A DNA stretch of 64,000 bases, taken from JAXLSZ01 sp046330315. Lineage in GTDB: Bacteria > Actinomycetota > Thermoleophilia > Solirubrobacterales > 70-9. The notes beneath the pieces were generated by a model. It worked only from the letters and a program-made list of their open reading frames with translations, had not been told where the DNA came from and made no database searches. Both the position numbers and the translations under genes were made by a program. Numbering within the stretch: position 1 is the first letter of the stretch; every line of letters begins with the position of its first letter. Shown here piece after piece: positions 42,705 through 49,959 of the stretch. The DNA is taken from NCBI GenBank assembly GCA_046330315.1, contig JAXLSZ010000005.1:457469-521468 (forward strand), given 5' to 3'.

Positions 42705-42711
42705 GGGGCCG

Positions 42712-42735
42712 ATGCCGAACCTGACGAGGCGATGA
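42712..42735 (+). CDS. Seven-codon upstream open frame
   Basis: ATG 42712 encodes MPNLTRR and stops at TGA 42733-42735, overlapping the ATG of the membrane-protein gene at 42732 as ATGA. It sits at the leaderless position behind a -10 box and may deliver ribosomes to the main gene by termination-reinitiation. Confidence 0.4.
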   Translation: MPNLTRR

Positions 42736-43436
42736 GGCTTCCGCCGCTGCCGCGACGCAGGCGCCGCTCCCGCTGGGACCGCTCCGACACGGCGACCGCG
42801 GCGCTCGCCGCCGTGGCGCTCGGCGGCGTCGGGGCGGTGGTCGCCGGGCAGTACGGGCGGATGCTGCGGCGCCGCAAGCACGAGCACCCGGCCGGGGACG
42901 GGCTGATCGAGTCCGCGAACGCGGCCGCCGCGGACACCGTCGGCGTGGCCCTGGAGGGATACGCGGCCACGCCGCGCAGCGAGGCGGTGCTGTTCAACCT
43001 CCAGGCGGGGTTCCTCGGCGCCTTCGCCCTCGTCCGCCTTTCCACGCTGGCGATCAGGGACGGCCGCGGGCCGTTCCGCAACGTCCACGTCCGGGGCCGC
43101 CACATCCATCACTTCGTGCCGGGGATCCTGATCGCCTTCGCCTCGGGGGTGGCCGCGCTGCTCACCGACGACAGCAGGCTCGAGGACCGTCTGGCGCTGC
43201 CGATGGGGGCCGGCATGGGGCTGACCTTCGACGAGTCCGCGCTGCTCCTCGACCTCCGCGACGTCTACTGGTCCGAGGAGGGGATGCTGAGCGTCCAGGT
43301 CAGCCTCGGGCTGACCACGATCCTCAGCACCGCGATCCTCACCCTGCGGATGCTGCGCCGCGGCGAGCGCCGCCAGGAGGAGGCCGGTGCCATTCCCCCC
43401 GCCTACCCGCTCGGCCCGCCGCCCCCGGTCACCTGA
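42732..43436 (+). CDS. Conserved actinobacterial membrane protein
   Basis: A 234-residue protein. A very basic N-terminus (LPRRRRRSRWDR) precedes a helix (ALAAVALGGVGAVVAGQYG). HVRGRHIHHFVPGILIAF and MGLTFDESALLLDLRDVYW are strongly patterned and likely functional, with clustered His residues that could bind metal. Further helices end the protein. Function is unknown. The last 8 bases overlap the end of purA on the other strand. Translation may depend on the upstream 7-codon frame. Confidence 0.75.
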   Translation: MRLPPLPRRRRRSRWDRSDTATAALAAVALGGVGAVVAGQYGRMLRRRKHEHPAGDGLIESANAAAADTVGVALEGYAATPRSEAVLFNLQAGFLGAFALVRLSTLAIRDGRGPFRNVHVRGRHIHHFVPGILIAFASGVAALLTDDSRLEDRLALPMGAGMGLTFDESALLLDLRDVYWSEEGMLSVQVSLGLTTILSTAILTLRMLRRGERRQEEAGAIPPAYPLGPPPPVT

Positions 43437-44802
43437 CGCCGCTTCGCGCCGCGGGGGCCGGGGCGCTGCGCTCGCCGCCGATCCAGACCACCTGGTCGCG
43501 GCCCGGGCCGACCCCCACCAGCCGCACCGGAACCCCGACGAACCCGCTGATGAACTCCAGGTAGGCGCGCGCCGCCTCGGGAAGCTCCTCCTCGCTGCGG
43601 CACCCGGAGATCTCCTCGCCGAACCCAGGGAGGTCCTCGTACTCGGCCTCGACCGAGTGCAGGATGGACTGGTGGTAGGGGAACTCCGCGAAGCGGGCGC
43701 CCTCCGCCGAGCGGTATCCGACCGCGACCCGCAGCGGGTCGAGGCCGGCCAGGACGTCGAGCTTGGTGATCGCCACAGAGCTCATCCTGTTGAGGCGGAC
43801 CGCGTAGCGCAGCGCCACCAGGTCCAGCCAGCCGCAGCGCCGCTCGCGGCCCGTGGTGGTCCCGAACTCGTGCCCGCGCTCGACCATGCTGCGCCCGGTC
43901 TCGTCGAAGAGCTCGGTGGGGAAGGGGCCCGCCCCGACCCGCGTCGCGTAGGCCTTGGCGATTCCCCAGACCTCGTCGATGTCGGTCGGTCCGACGCCCG
44001 CCCCGACGCAGGCGGCGCCGGCGATCGGGTTCGAGGAGGTGACGAAGGGGTAGGTGCCGTGGTCGAGATCGAGCAGGGTCGCCTGCGCCCCCTCGAAGAG
44101 CACCGTCCGGCCGGCGTCGAGGGCGTCCCAGCAGAGGCGGGCGGTGTCGGCGATGTGGGGCTCGAGCTGGTGGCCGAAGGTCACGTAGTCCTCGGTCATC
44201 GTGTGCAGGTCGAGCCGCGGGTCCGGGGCCTCCTCGCCCTCGGCCGCGGTCTCGTGCCGCTGGCGGCGGTGGGCGACGGAGAGCTCCCGGAGGGCCTGCT
44301 GCTTGGGCTCCAGCGCGGCGAGGATCTTCTTGCGCAGGATCTTCTCGTCGAGCAGGTCCTGGACCCGCACCCCCAGCCGCGAGGCCTTGTCGGCGTAGCA
44401 GGGCCCGATCCCCCTGCGGGTGGTCCCGATCGAGAGCTTGCCGAGCTTGGTCTCCCCGGCGCTGTCGAGGAGCACGTGGTAGGGCATGATCAGGTGGGCG
44501 TTGGCGGAGATCCTCAGGTTGGAGACGTCGATCCCGCGCCGGCGCAGGCCGTCGATCTCCTCGAGCAGGATGCGGGGATCCAGCACCACCCCGTTGCCGA
44601 TCACGCAGGTCTTCTCGGGATGGAGGATCCCCGAGGGGATCAGGTGGAACCTGTACTCCTGCCCGTCGCGAACGATCGTGTGCCCGGCGTTGTTGCCTCC
44701 CTGGAAGCGCACGATCACGGCAGCCTCGTCGGCGAGCAGGTCGGTGACCTTGCCCTTTCCCTCGTCGCCCCACTGGGCGCCCACTATGACCACGCCGGGC
44801 AT
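43429..44802 (-). CDS. purA: Adenylosuccinate synthetase
   Basis: A 457-residue enzyme. VIVGAQWGDEGKGKVTDLLA is the GTP-binding P-loop signature, and IGTTRRGIGPCYADK is the second PROSITE-type signature. It joins IMP and aspartate with GTP hydrolysis, the first committed step to AMP. There are about 30 residues more than usual, in an insertion near residue 180-200 (QRHETAAEGEEAPDPR). It follows the dnaC-like gene by 42 bases and has its own -10 box directly upstream. Confidence 0.96.
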   Translation of the reverse strand: MPGVVIVGAQWGDEGKGKVTDLLADEAAVIVRFQGGNNAGHTIVRDGQEYRFHLIPSGILHPEKTCVIGNGVVLDPRILLEEIDGLRRRGIDVSNLRISANAHLIMPYHVLLDSAGETKLGKLSIGTTRRGIGPCYADKASRLGVRVQDLLDEKILRKKILAALEPKQQALRELSVAHRRQRHETAAEGEEAPDPRLDLHTMTEDYVTFGHQLEPHIADTARLCWDALDAGRTVLFEGAQATLLDLDHGTYPFVTSSNPIAGAACVGAGVGPTDIDEVWGIAKAYATRVGAGPFPTELFDETGRSMVERGHEFGTTTGRERRCGWLDLVALRYAVRLNRMSSVAITKLDVLAGLDPLRVAVGYRSAEGARFAEFPYHQSILHSVEAEYEDLPGFGEEISGCRSEEELPEAARAYLEFISGFVGVPVRLVGVGPGRDQVVWIGGERSAPAPAARSGVR

Positions 44803-44809
44803 GCCCCTG

Positions 44810-44815
44810 ATTATG
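44810..44815 (-). promoter_or_regulatory. -10 box of a leaderless promoter (purA)
   Basis: On the minus strand CATAAT, then 7 bases, then the purA ATG. This would allow purA expression independent of the upstream replication genes. Confidence 0.5.
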
Positions 44816-44844
44816 GAGGGCCGGCCAGCGCGGCGGGGGGCCCC

Positions 44845-45567
44845 TCAGGCCCCGGCGCGGGCGCGGATGCGGCGGTCGGGGCCGAACAGGGGCAGGGGAT
44901 CCCCGCAGATCTCGACCAGCCGCGAGACCGTCCGGGCCCCGATCTGCTCCTCGAGGCTGCGCTGGTCGAGGTTGGTGGTGACGAGCAGCGGGCGCTCGGC
45001 CTCGTAGCGCTCGTTGACCAGCGCGTAGAGCTGCTCCAGCACCCAGTCGGAGCGCTTCTCGGCCCCGAGGTCGTCGATGTGCAGCAGGTCCACCGAGGTG
45101 AGCCGCTCGAAGAAGGAGAGGTAGGAGTCGCCTCCGGGCTCGGAGTCGTAGGTGCGCCGGATCCGGGCGAGCAGCTTGGGGAGGGAGTAGATGGCGACCG
45201 AGCGGCCACGCTCGATCGCCTGCTTGGAGGCGAGCATGGCCAGCGTCGTCTTCCCGGTCCCGGTGTCCCCCATCAGCCACAGACCCTTGCCGGAGGCGAG
45301 ATTGGCTTCGAGGTCCTCCACCCAGCTGCGCACGACGCGAACCACCATCGGCTCCATCTCGGTGACCGGGGGGCGGTCGAAGGAGACCCCCCGGTAGCGG
45401 GGAGGGATCGCCGCGGAGACGCCGCGGCTGCGGCCGCGGCGCAGGCGCTGCTCGCGGCACTCGCAGGGCCTGGCGACGTCCTCGGGCCCGAGGATCCAGC
45501 CCGACCCGTCGCAGACCCCGAGCGGGCAGGCGCGCTCGGCGAAGGGCTCTGCCCGGGCCCCGGCCAT
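44845..45567 (-). CDS. DnaC/DnaI-like ATP-binding protein (helicase loader type)
   Basis: A 240-residue AAA+ ATPase. GLWLMGDTGTGKTTLAMLAS is Walker A near residue 95, LLHIDDLGAEK Walker B near 160 and LLVTTNLDQ sensor 1. The N-terminus has three or four Cys (CPLGVCDGSGW, CECREQ), which could form a zinc site as in DnaI/DnaC-like proteins. Its ATG overlaps the dnaB stop (ATGA), so a role in loading DnaB is likely. No IS21 transposase is present, which argues against IstB. Confidence 0.87.
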   Translation of the reverse strand: MAGARAEPFAERACPLGVCDGSGWILGPEDVARPCECREQRLRRGRSRGVSAAIPPRYRGVSFDRPPVTEMEPMVVRVVRSWVEDLEANLASGKGLWLMGDTGTGKTTLAMLASKQAIERGRSVAIYSLPKLLARIRRTYDSEPGGDSYLSFFERLTSVDLLHIDDLGAEKRSDWVLEQLYALVNERYEAERPLLVTTNLDQRSLEEQIGARTVSRLVEICGDPLPLFGPDRRIRARAGA

Positions 45568-46997
45568 CAGAAGTCGGGCCCCGCCGCCGCGGCCTCCTCC
45601 GGCGAGGCGGCCTCGCCGGCCGGCTGCTCGATAGGCCTCTCCTGCCCGGAGTGGTCGGCGAACTTGGGGTACTGTTCGAGGAAGACGAGCTTGCGGGTCC
45701 CGATCGGGCCGTTGCGGTGCTTGGCGATGATCAGGTCGGCGAGGCTGTCGGGCTCCTCGGCCGGGTCCCGGTAGTAGTCCTCGCGGTAGAGGAAGCCGAC
45801 CAGGTCCGCGTCCTGCTCGAGCTGGCCCGACTCGCGCAGGTCGGAGAGCTGGGGCTTGGGCGGGTGGCGCTGCTCGGGCGCCCGGGAGAGCTGGGAGATG
45901 GCGAGCACGGGAACCTCCAGCTCGCGGGCGAGGATCTTCAGTCCCCGGCTCATCTGTCCGACCTGCTCGACCCGGTTGGCGTGGGGGGTGTCGGAGCGCA
46001 TCAGCTGCAGGTAGTCGACGATCACCAGGCTCAGCCCGCCCCGCTCCTGCTCCTGGGCGTGCAGGCGCCGGGCCTTCGCCCGCAGGTCGAGGATGCCGAG
46101 GTCGGAGGAGTCGTCGAACCACAGCGGCGCCGCCTCCAGCTCGTTGCAGGCCCGCACCACCCGCGGCCAGTCGCGCTGGGCGACCTGGCCCTTGCGCAGC
46201 TTGTCGCCGGAGAGCCGGGCGCGGCAGGCGATGAAGCGCTGCGCCAGCTCCACCTCGGACATCTCCAGGGAGAAGAAGGCCACCGGCAGCCCGTTCTTGA
46301 CCGCGACGTTCTCGGCGATGTTGGCGACCAGCGCGGACTTGCCCATCGCGGGGCGGGCGGCGAGGATGATCAGGTTCCCCGGCTGGAAGCCGCCGGTGAT
46401 CGCGTCGATGTCCCTGAAGCCCGAGGGGGTGCCGGTCATCGCGGTGTCGCCCCTCGAGAGCTTCTCGAGCCGGTCCACCTCGTCGTGGAGGATCTCGGAG
46501 AGGAGCCTGAAGTCGCTGGCCTGCTCCTTGTGGGCGACCTCGAAGAGCAGCCGCTCGGCGCGCTCGGAGAGCTCCCGCGGCTCGCCGTCGCGGTCCTGCA
46601 CCCAGCCCTGGATCTGCTGCCCGGCCCCGAGCAGGCGCCGCAGCAGCGAGTTCTGCTGCACGATCTCCGCGTAGTGCTTGGCGTTGCCGGCGGCGGGGAC
46701 CTTCGCCGCCAGCTCGGAGACGTAGTGGCGCCCGCCGGCCTCCTCGACCTGGCCCCTTTGGGTGAGCACCTCGCTGACGCTGAGCTCGTCCACCGGGTCC
46801 GAGGCGGCGTAGAGGTCGTAGACGGCCCCGAAGATCACCCGGTGCTTGTCGAGGTAGAAGTCCTCGGCGCGGAGCCGGACGTCGTCGATCACCCTGGTCA
46901 GCGACCCCTGGGCGACCAGCATCGCCCCGAGCACCGACTCCTCGGCGTCGATGTTCTGGGGCGGGACGTGGCTGGTGGGGGTCTGGGCCATCTCCAT
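45567..46997 (-). CDS. dnaB: Replicative DNA helicase DnaB
   Basis: A 476-residue helicase. The N-terminal domain starts VPPQNIDAEESVLGAMLV. The RecA-like domain has Walker A ARPAMGKSALVANIAENVA near residue 215, LVIVDYLQLMRSD as Walker B and SQLSRAPEQR as a DNA-binding loop. It unwinds DNA 5' to 3' at the fork. No intein is seen. It lies between rplI and the loader-like gene; the first ATG is followed by another at codon 3, either of which may be used. Confidence 0.97.
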   Translation of the reverse strand: MEMAQTPTSHVPPQNIDAEESVLGAMLVAQGSLTRVIDDVRLRAEDFYLDKHRVIFGAVYDLYAASDPVDELSVSEVLTQRGQVEEAGGRHYVSELAAKVPAAGNAKHYAEIVQQNSLLRRLLGAGQQIQGWVQDRDGEPRELSERAERLLFEVAHKEQASDFRLLSEILHDEVDRLEKLSRGDTAMTGTPSGFRDIDAITGGFQPGNLIILAARPAMGKSALVANIAENVAVKNGLPVAFFSLEMSEVELAQRFIACRARLSGDKLRKGQVAQRDWPRVVRACNELEAAPLWFDDSSDLGILDLRAKARRLHAQEQERGGLSLVIVDYLQLMRSDTPHANRVEQVGQMSRGLKILARELEVPVLAISQLSRAPEQRHPPKPQLSDLRESGQLEQDADLVGFLYREDYYRDPAEEPDSLADLIIAKHRNGPIGTRKLVFLEQYPKFADHSGQERPIEQPAGEAASPEEAAAAGPDF

Positions 46998-47130
46998 CTG
47001 CTCTCAGTTTGGGAGGAGCTTCGGCGGCAACCCGGCCGCTGCCGGCGGTGGCCGCCGCGCACCCGCACCCAACCACACGGCGTGTGCCGCGGGTGGCGAG
47101 GAAGCCGGGTTTTGCGTGACCTTTTCGGCC

Positions 47131-47583
47131 CTACTTCTGCTCGGCGACGATGGTCTTCACCGAGGCGGTGGCGCCGCCGGGCACCTCGATCTCGACCATG
47201 TAGGTGCCGATCTCGTGGATCGGCTGCTCGAGCCTCACCCTGCGCCGGTCCACCCGCAGGTCGCGCGCGTCGCGAATCGCCTCGACGATCTCCTTCGCGG
47301 TCACCGACCCGAAGAGCTTGCCGTCCTCCCCGGCGCGGTGGTGGATCGTCAGCACGGTCTTGGAGAGCAGGGCGGCGGTCTGCTCGGCCCGCTGCGCCGC
47401 CTCGCGCGCCGCCCGCTCCGCCGCCTCGCGGCGCCGGGCGGCCTCCTCGAGGGCCCCCGGGGTCGCCGGCTGGGCGAGCTTGCGGGGGACCAGGTAGTTG
47501 CGCAGGTATCCGGGCGAGACGTCGATCGCGTCACCGCGGGCCCCGAGGTCCTCGACGTCGGCGAGCAGGATCGCCTGGGCCAT
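47131..47583 (-). CDS. rplI: 50S ribosomal protein L9
   Basis: A 150-residue protein. AILLADVEDLGARGDAIDVS and GYLRNYLVPRKLA are the L9 N-domain; a long charged helix rich in Arg, Ala and Glu connects to the C-domain (GKLFGSVTAKEIVEAI). The ATG overlaps the rpsR stop as ATGA. Confidence 0.97.
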   Translation of the reverse strand: MAQAILLADVEDLGARGDAIDVSPGYLRNYLVPRKLAQPATPGALEEAARRREAAERAAREAAQRAEQTAALLSKTVLTIHHRAGEDGKLFGSVTAKEIVEAIRDARDLRVDRRRVRLEQPIHEIGTYMVEIEVPGGATASVKTIVAEQK

Positions 47584-47843
47584 CAGCGCTCGCCGACGTA
47601 GGGGAGCAGGGCGATCTCGCGGGCCCGCTTGACGGCGACCGCGAGCTGGCGCTGGTGGCGGCGGGAGAGGCCGGTCACCCGGCGCGAGCGGGTCTTGCCC
47701 TTGTCGGAGATGAAGCGGCGCAGCAGGTTGAGGTCCTTGTAGTCGATCTCCTCGACGTTGATGCGCGTGTACTTGCGGGGGCGCATGCGGTCGCTCGGCC
47801 GCCGGCCGCGTCTGGGTGGGGCTGAGTCTCTGGTCCTTGCCAT
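47583..47843 (-). CDS. rpsR: 30S ribosomal protein S18
   Basis: An 86-residue protein. The core IDYKDLNLLRRFISDKGKT and SRRVTGLSRRHQRQLAVAVK is typical S18. ATG 47843 is chosen because AGGA lies 6 bases upstream; an in-frame GTG or ATG ten codons earlier lacks a site. The Arg-rich N-terminus is longer than in E. coli. Confidence 0.96.
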   Translation of the reverse strand: MARTRDSAPPRRGRRPSDRMRPRKYTRINVEEIDYKDLNLLRRFISDKGKTRSRRVTGLSRRHQRQLAVAVKRAREIALLPYVGER

Positions 47844-47937
47844 CGCTTCCTCTTCGCACGAACGCCCGGCCACTGGCCGGGCGAGCCGTGCACGGGATCG
47901 TAGCGAGTCGCGACGGCCCGGGGCCGCCCCGGCAGGG

Positions 47938-48387
47938 TCAGAAGGGGATGTCGTCCTCCTTGCCGCCGACTCCGGCGCCCTCGAAGTCCGAGGTGTCGGC
48001 GGGCACGTCGGAGGACGGCGTGAACCCGTTGCCGCTGCCGCCGCCCCCGTCGCGGGAGCCGAGGAACTGGACCGAGTCCGCGATCACCTCGACCGCCTGG
48101 CGCTTGGAGCCGTCCTTGGCCTCCCACTCGCGCCACTCGAGGCGGCCGTCGACGGCAACCGGCCGGCCCTTGCCCAGGTAGGTCGCGCAGTTCTCGCCCT
48201 GGGCGCCCCAGACGGTTATGTCGAAGTAGTTCGGCTTGTCGACCCACTCGCCGCCGGAGTCCTTGCGGCGGCTGTTGACCGCCAGCCGCAGGCTGCACAC
48301 CGGGGTTCCGCCGGGCGTGCTCCGGAGCTCCGGATCGCGGGTCAGGTTCCCGGTCAGGATGACCCTGTTGATGTTCGTTGCTGCCAC
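47938..48387 (-). CDS. ssb: Single-stranded DNA-binding protein
   Basis: A 149-residue SSB. The OB fold starts INRVILTGNLTRDPELRSTP and continues with YFDITVWGAQGENCATYL. The C-terminus is Gly/Ser-rich and ends in the acidic tip EDDIPF, which docks partner proteins. The start is GTG 48387, with AGGAGA upstream. It binds exposed single strands in replication and repair and lies in the rpsF-ssb-rpsR block. Confidence 0.96.
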   Translation of the reverse strand: MAATNINRVILTGNLTRDPELRSTPGGTPVCSLRLAVNSRRKDSGGEWVDKPNYFDITVWGAQGENCATYLGKGRPVAVDGRLEWREWEAKDGSKRQAVEVIADSVQFLGSRDGGGGSGNGFTPSSDVPADTSDFEGAGVGGKEDDIPF

Positions 48388-48517
48388 CGCCGTCTCCTCT
48401 GCTCGATTTCCTTCCGCAGTCGAGTGTAAGGCGGGGGACGGCGCGACTCTTCCCCGTCGCCTGCCGGGTTTCCCCAAACTGCGGGCACCCGCTCCGGCGG
48501 GGTTTCGGAGAACGGAG

Positions 48518-49093
48518 CTAGGGGGCCTCGGGTGGGGACTCCTCGGAGTCCCCGGAGGGCTCGGCGGCAGGTGGGGCCTGCTCGGCGGCAGGTGGGGCCT
48601 GCTCGGCGGCGGGTGGGGCCTGCTCGGCGGCAGGTGGGGCCTGCTCGGCGGCAGGTGGGGCCTGCTCGGCGGCGGGTGGGGCCTGCTCGGCGGCAGGTGG
48701 GGCCTGCTGGCCGCGGGCCGGCTGCTCGCCGCGCGACCCCCGCTCCCGGGAGGGCGCCGGTGCGCCGGCCGGGGGTGGGGCGTCGAGCACCGGAGAGTCC
48801 GGGTCCACCCTGAAGACGCGGAACCGCAGCACGCCGTCGGCGATCTTCAGGTTGTGGTCCAGCCGGGTGAGCAGGTCCGGGGGGGCCTGGAAGCGGAACC
48901 AGCGGTAGTCGGCCTCGGTGCGCTGGTCGATCTCGTAGGCGAGCTTGCGCAGGCCCCAGGCATTCTCGTGCCTGAGGTCCCCGGCGGCGTCTATCTGGCC
49001 GCGGGCCTCCTGAGCCAGCGCGTCGCGCGCCGACTCCTCGAGGCCGGGGTCCAGCATCAGCACAAGCTCGTATTCGCGGGTCGCTTCAGTCAA
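48518..49093 (-). CDS. rpsF: 30S ribosomal protein S6 with repetitive C-terminal tail
   Basis: A 191-residue protein, about twice the usual S6 length. Residues 1-95 are the S6 fold (REYELVLMLDPGLEESARDA, NAWGLRKLAYEID, RFRVFRVD). The remainder is a Pro/Ala/Gln/Glu tail with seven EQAPPAA-type units and an acidic end (SGDSEESPPEAP). Start TTG 49093 is taken because homology begins there and a TATAGT box lies 12 bases upstream. It binds S18 and 16S rRNA in the small subunit; the tail is probably disordered and surface-exposed. Confidence 0.93.
   Translation of the reverse strand: MTEATREYELVLMLDPGLEESARDALAQEARGQIDAAGDLRHENAWGLRKLAYEIDQRTEADYRWFRFQAPPDLLTRLDHNLKIADGVLRFRVFRVDPDSPVLDAPPPAGAPAPSRERGSRGEQPARGQQAPPAAEQAPPAAEQAPPAAEQAPPAAEQAPPAAEQAPPAAEQAPPAAEPSGDSEESPPEAP
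48562..48708 (-). repeat. 21-bp tandem repeat, seven copies, inside rpsF
   Basis: Seven contiguous 21-base units starting CGGCGGCAGGTGGGG on the plus strand. Units 3 and 6 carry G instead of A at one position, giving a period-3 pattern that suggests duplication of a 63-base block. It encodes the S6 tail in frame. Confidence 0.95.
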
Positions 49094-49105
49094 AGGCGGC
49101 GCGTG

Positions 49106-49111
49106 ACTATA
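49106..49111 (-). promoter_or_regulatory. -10 box of the rpsF operon
   Basis: TATAGT on the minus strand, 12 bases before the TTG start, giving a leader of only a few bases. It probably drives rpsF-ssb-rpsR-rplI-dnaB. Confidence 0.5.
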
Positions 49112-49196
49112 GCGGGGTTCGGCGGGCCGGCGTGGCCGGACCCGGCATGCGGAGCGGGTTCGCGGCGCCCCGGGAGGTCTTGGGGAAGAGCGATCC

Positions 49197-49286
49197 CAGC
49201 AGGGGCAGGCGGGTGGGGCGACAGCCGGGGCAGGCGGCCAGACGGCAGCCGGGGCAGGCGGACGAGATCCCAGCCGGGGCAGGCGG
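49197..49286. repeat. 16-bp core repeated four times at 24-25-bp spacing
   Basis: CAGCCGGGGCAGGCGG at 49222, 49246 and 49271, with a one-base variant at 49197. It fills the gap between the rpsF promoter and the secreted-protein gene; no gene was seen in this stretch. Confidence 0.75.
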
Positions 49287-49346
49287 GCGAGACGGCAGCC
49301 CGGCTGTCCGGGGGGAGAGAGTCGCCCCCGGCTCACTGATCGGGGC

Positions 49347-49877
49347 ATGGTGCGGCTTCGGGTCCGCTGGTCCGCCCTTCCCCGGTTCGTCGTGCCGCTC
49401 GCCGCGGTGCCGGTTCTCCTCGCGCTGGCTCCGGGGCTGCTTCGGGCCCCCGCGCCCCCTCGTCCGGCCGCCGACGTCGGGCTGGGGGGTTTGGCCGGCA
49501 ACCTGCGGGCGCCGCCCGGCGAGGCCGCGGCGGTGCCGGCGGATCGCCCCGGGCTCGGGGCCGCCTCGCGCGGCGACAGCGCTCCCGCCCGCTCCGGTCG
49601 CGACCCGGGCGACCGCCGCGACCCGGGCGACCGCCGCGACCCGGGGGGCCGCCGGGGCGCTGGGCGCGACCGGCGGGCCGACCCGCATCCGCGCGCCCGC
49701 CAGGAGCGATCCCGGCATCGCCCCAGGGAGGCCCATCCGTCCCGTCACGGCCCGCCCCCGGCCACGACGACCTCGCCGCCAGCCCCGCCCCCCACGCCCG
49801 CGCCCATGCCGAGCGCCCCGGCGCCAGCTCCGCCCGCGCCGCCGCGGGACGGGTCCGAGGAGTTCGCACCCCACTGA
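49347..49877 (+). CDS. Putative secreted Pro/Arg-rich protein
   Basis: A 176-residue protein. The N-terminus, MVRLRVRWSALPRFVV, is followed by a hydrophobic segment (PLAAVPVLLALAPGLL) and looks like a signal peptide. The rest is low complexity, with GDRRDP repeats and a Pro/Ala-rich end, probably disordered. No family is recognised. A coding role is supported only by the signal-like start, so it may be spurious. Confidence 0.45.
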   Translation: MVRLRVRWSALPRFVVPLAAVPVLLALAPGLLRAPAPPRPAADVGLGGLAGNLRAPPGEAAAVPADRPGLGAASRGDSAPARSGRDPGDRRDPGDRRDPGGRRGAGRDRRADPHPRARQERSRHRPREAHPSRHGPPPATTTSPPAPPPTPAPMPSAPAPAPPAPPRDGSEEFAPH

Positions 49878-49959
49878 TGCGGCGGCCGCGGAACAGGGGA
49901 GCGCCCGGCGATCCTCGAGCAGGTGCCGATGCCGCGGGCCGGCCTGGCCCGCCGGCGCC

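Noticed and set aside
44845..45567. IstB-type transposition ATPase
   Set aside because: It overlaps dnaB in the conserved replication block and no IS21 transposase is present.
46998..47130. AACCCGGC/GCCGGGTT hairpin between rplI and dnaB
   Set aside because: Arms are about 70 bases apart and short; no clear regulatory role. Nothing else is seen in this gap.
48562..48708. Possible CRISPR array
   Set aside because: The 21-bp units are contiguous without spacers and encode a protein repeat in frame.
49094..49501. N-terminal extension of S6
   Set aside because: The frame is open upstream, but S6 homology begins at the TTG at 49093 and a -10 box lies directly in front of it.
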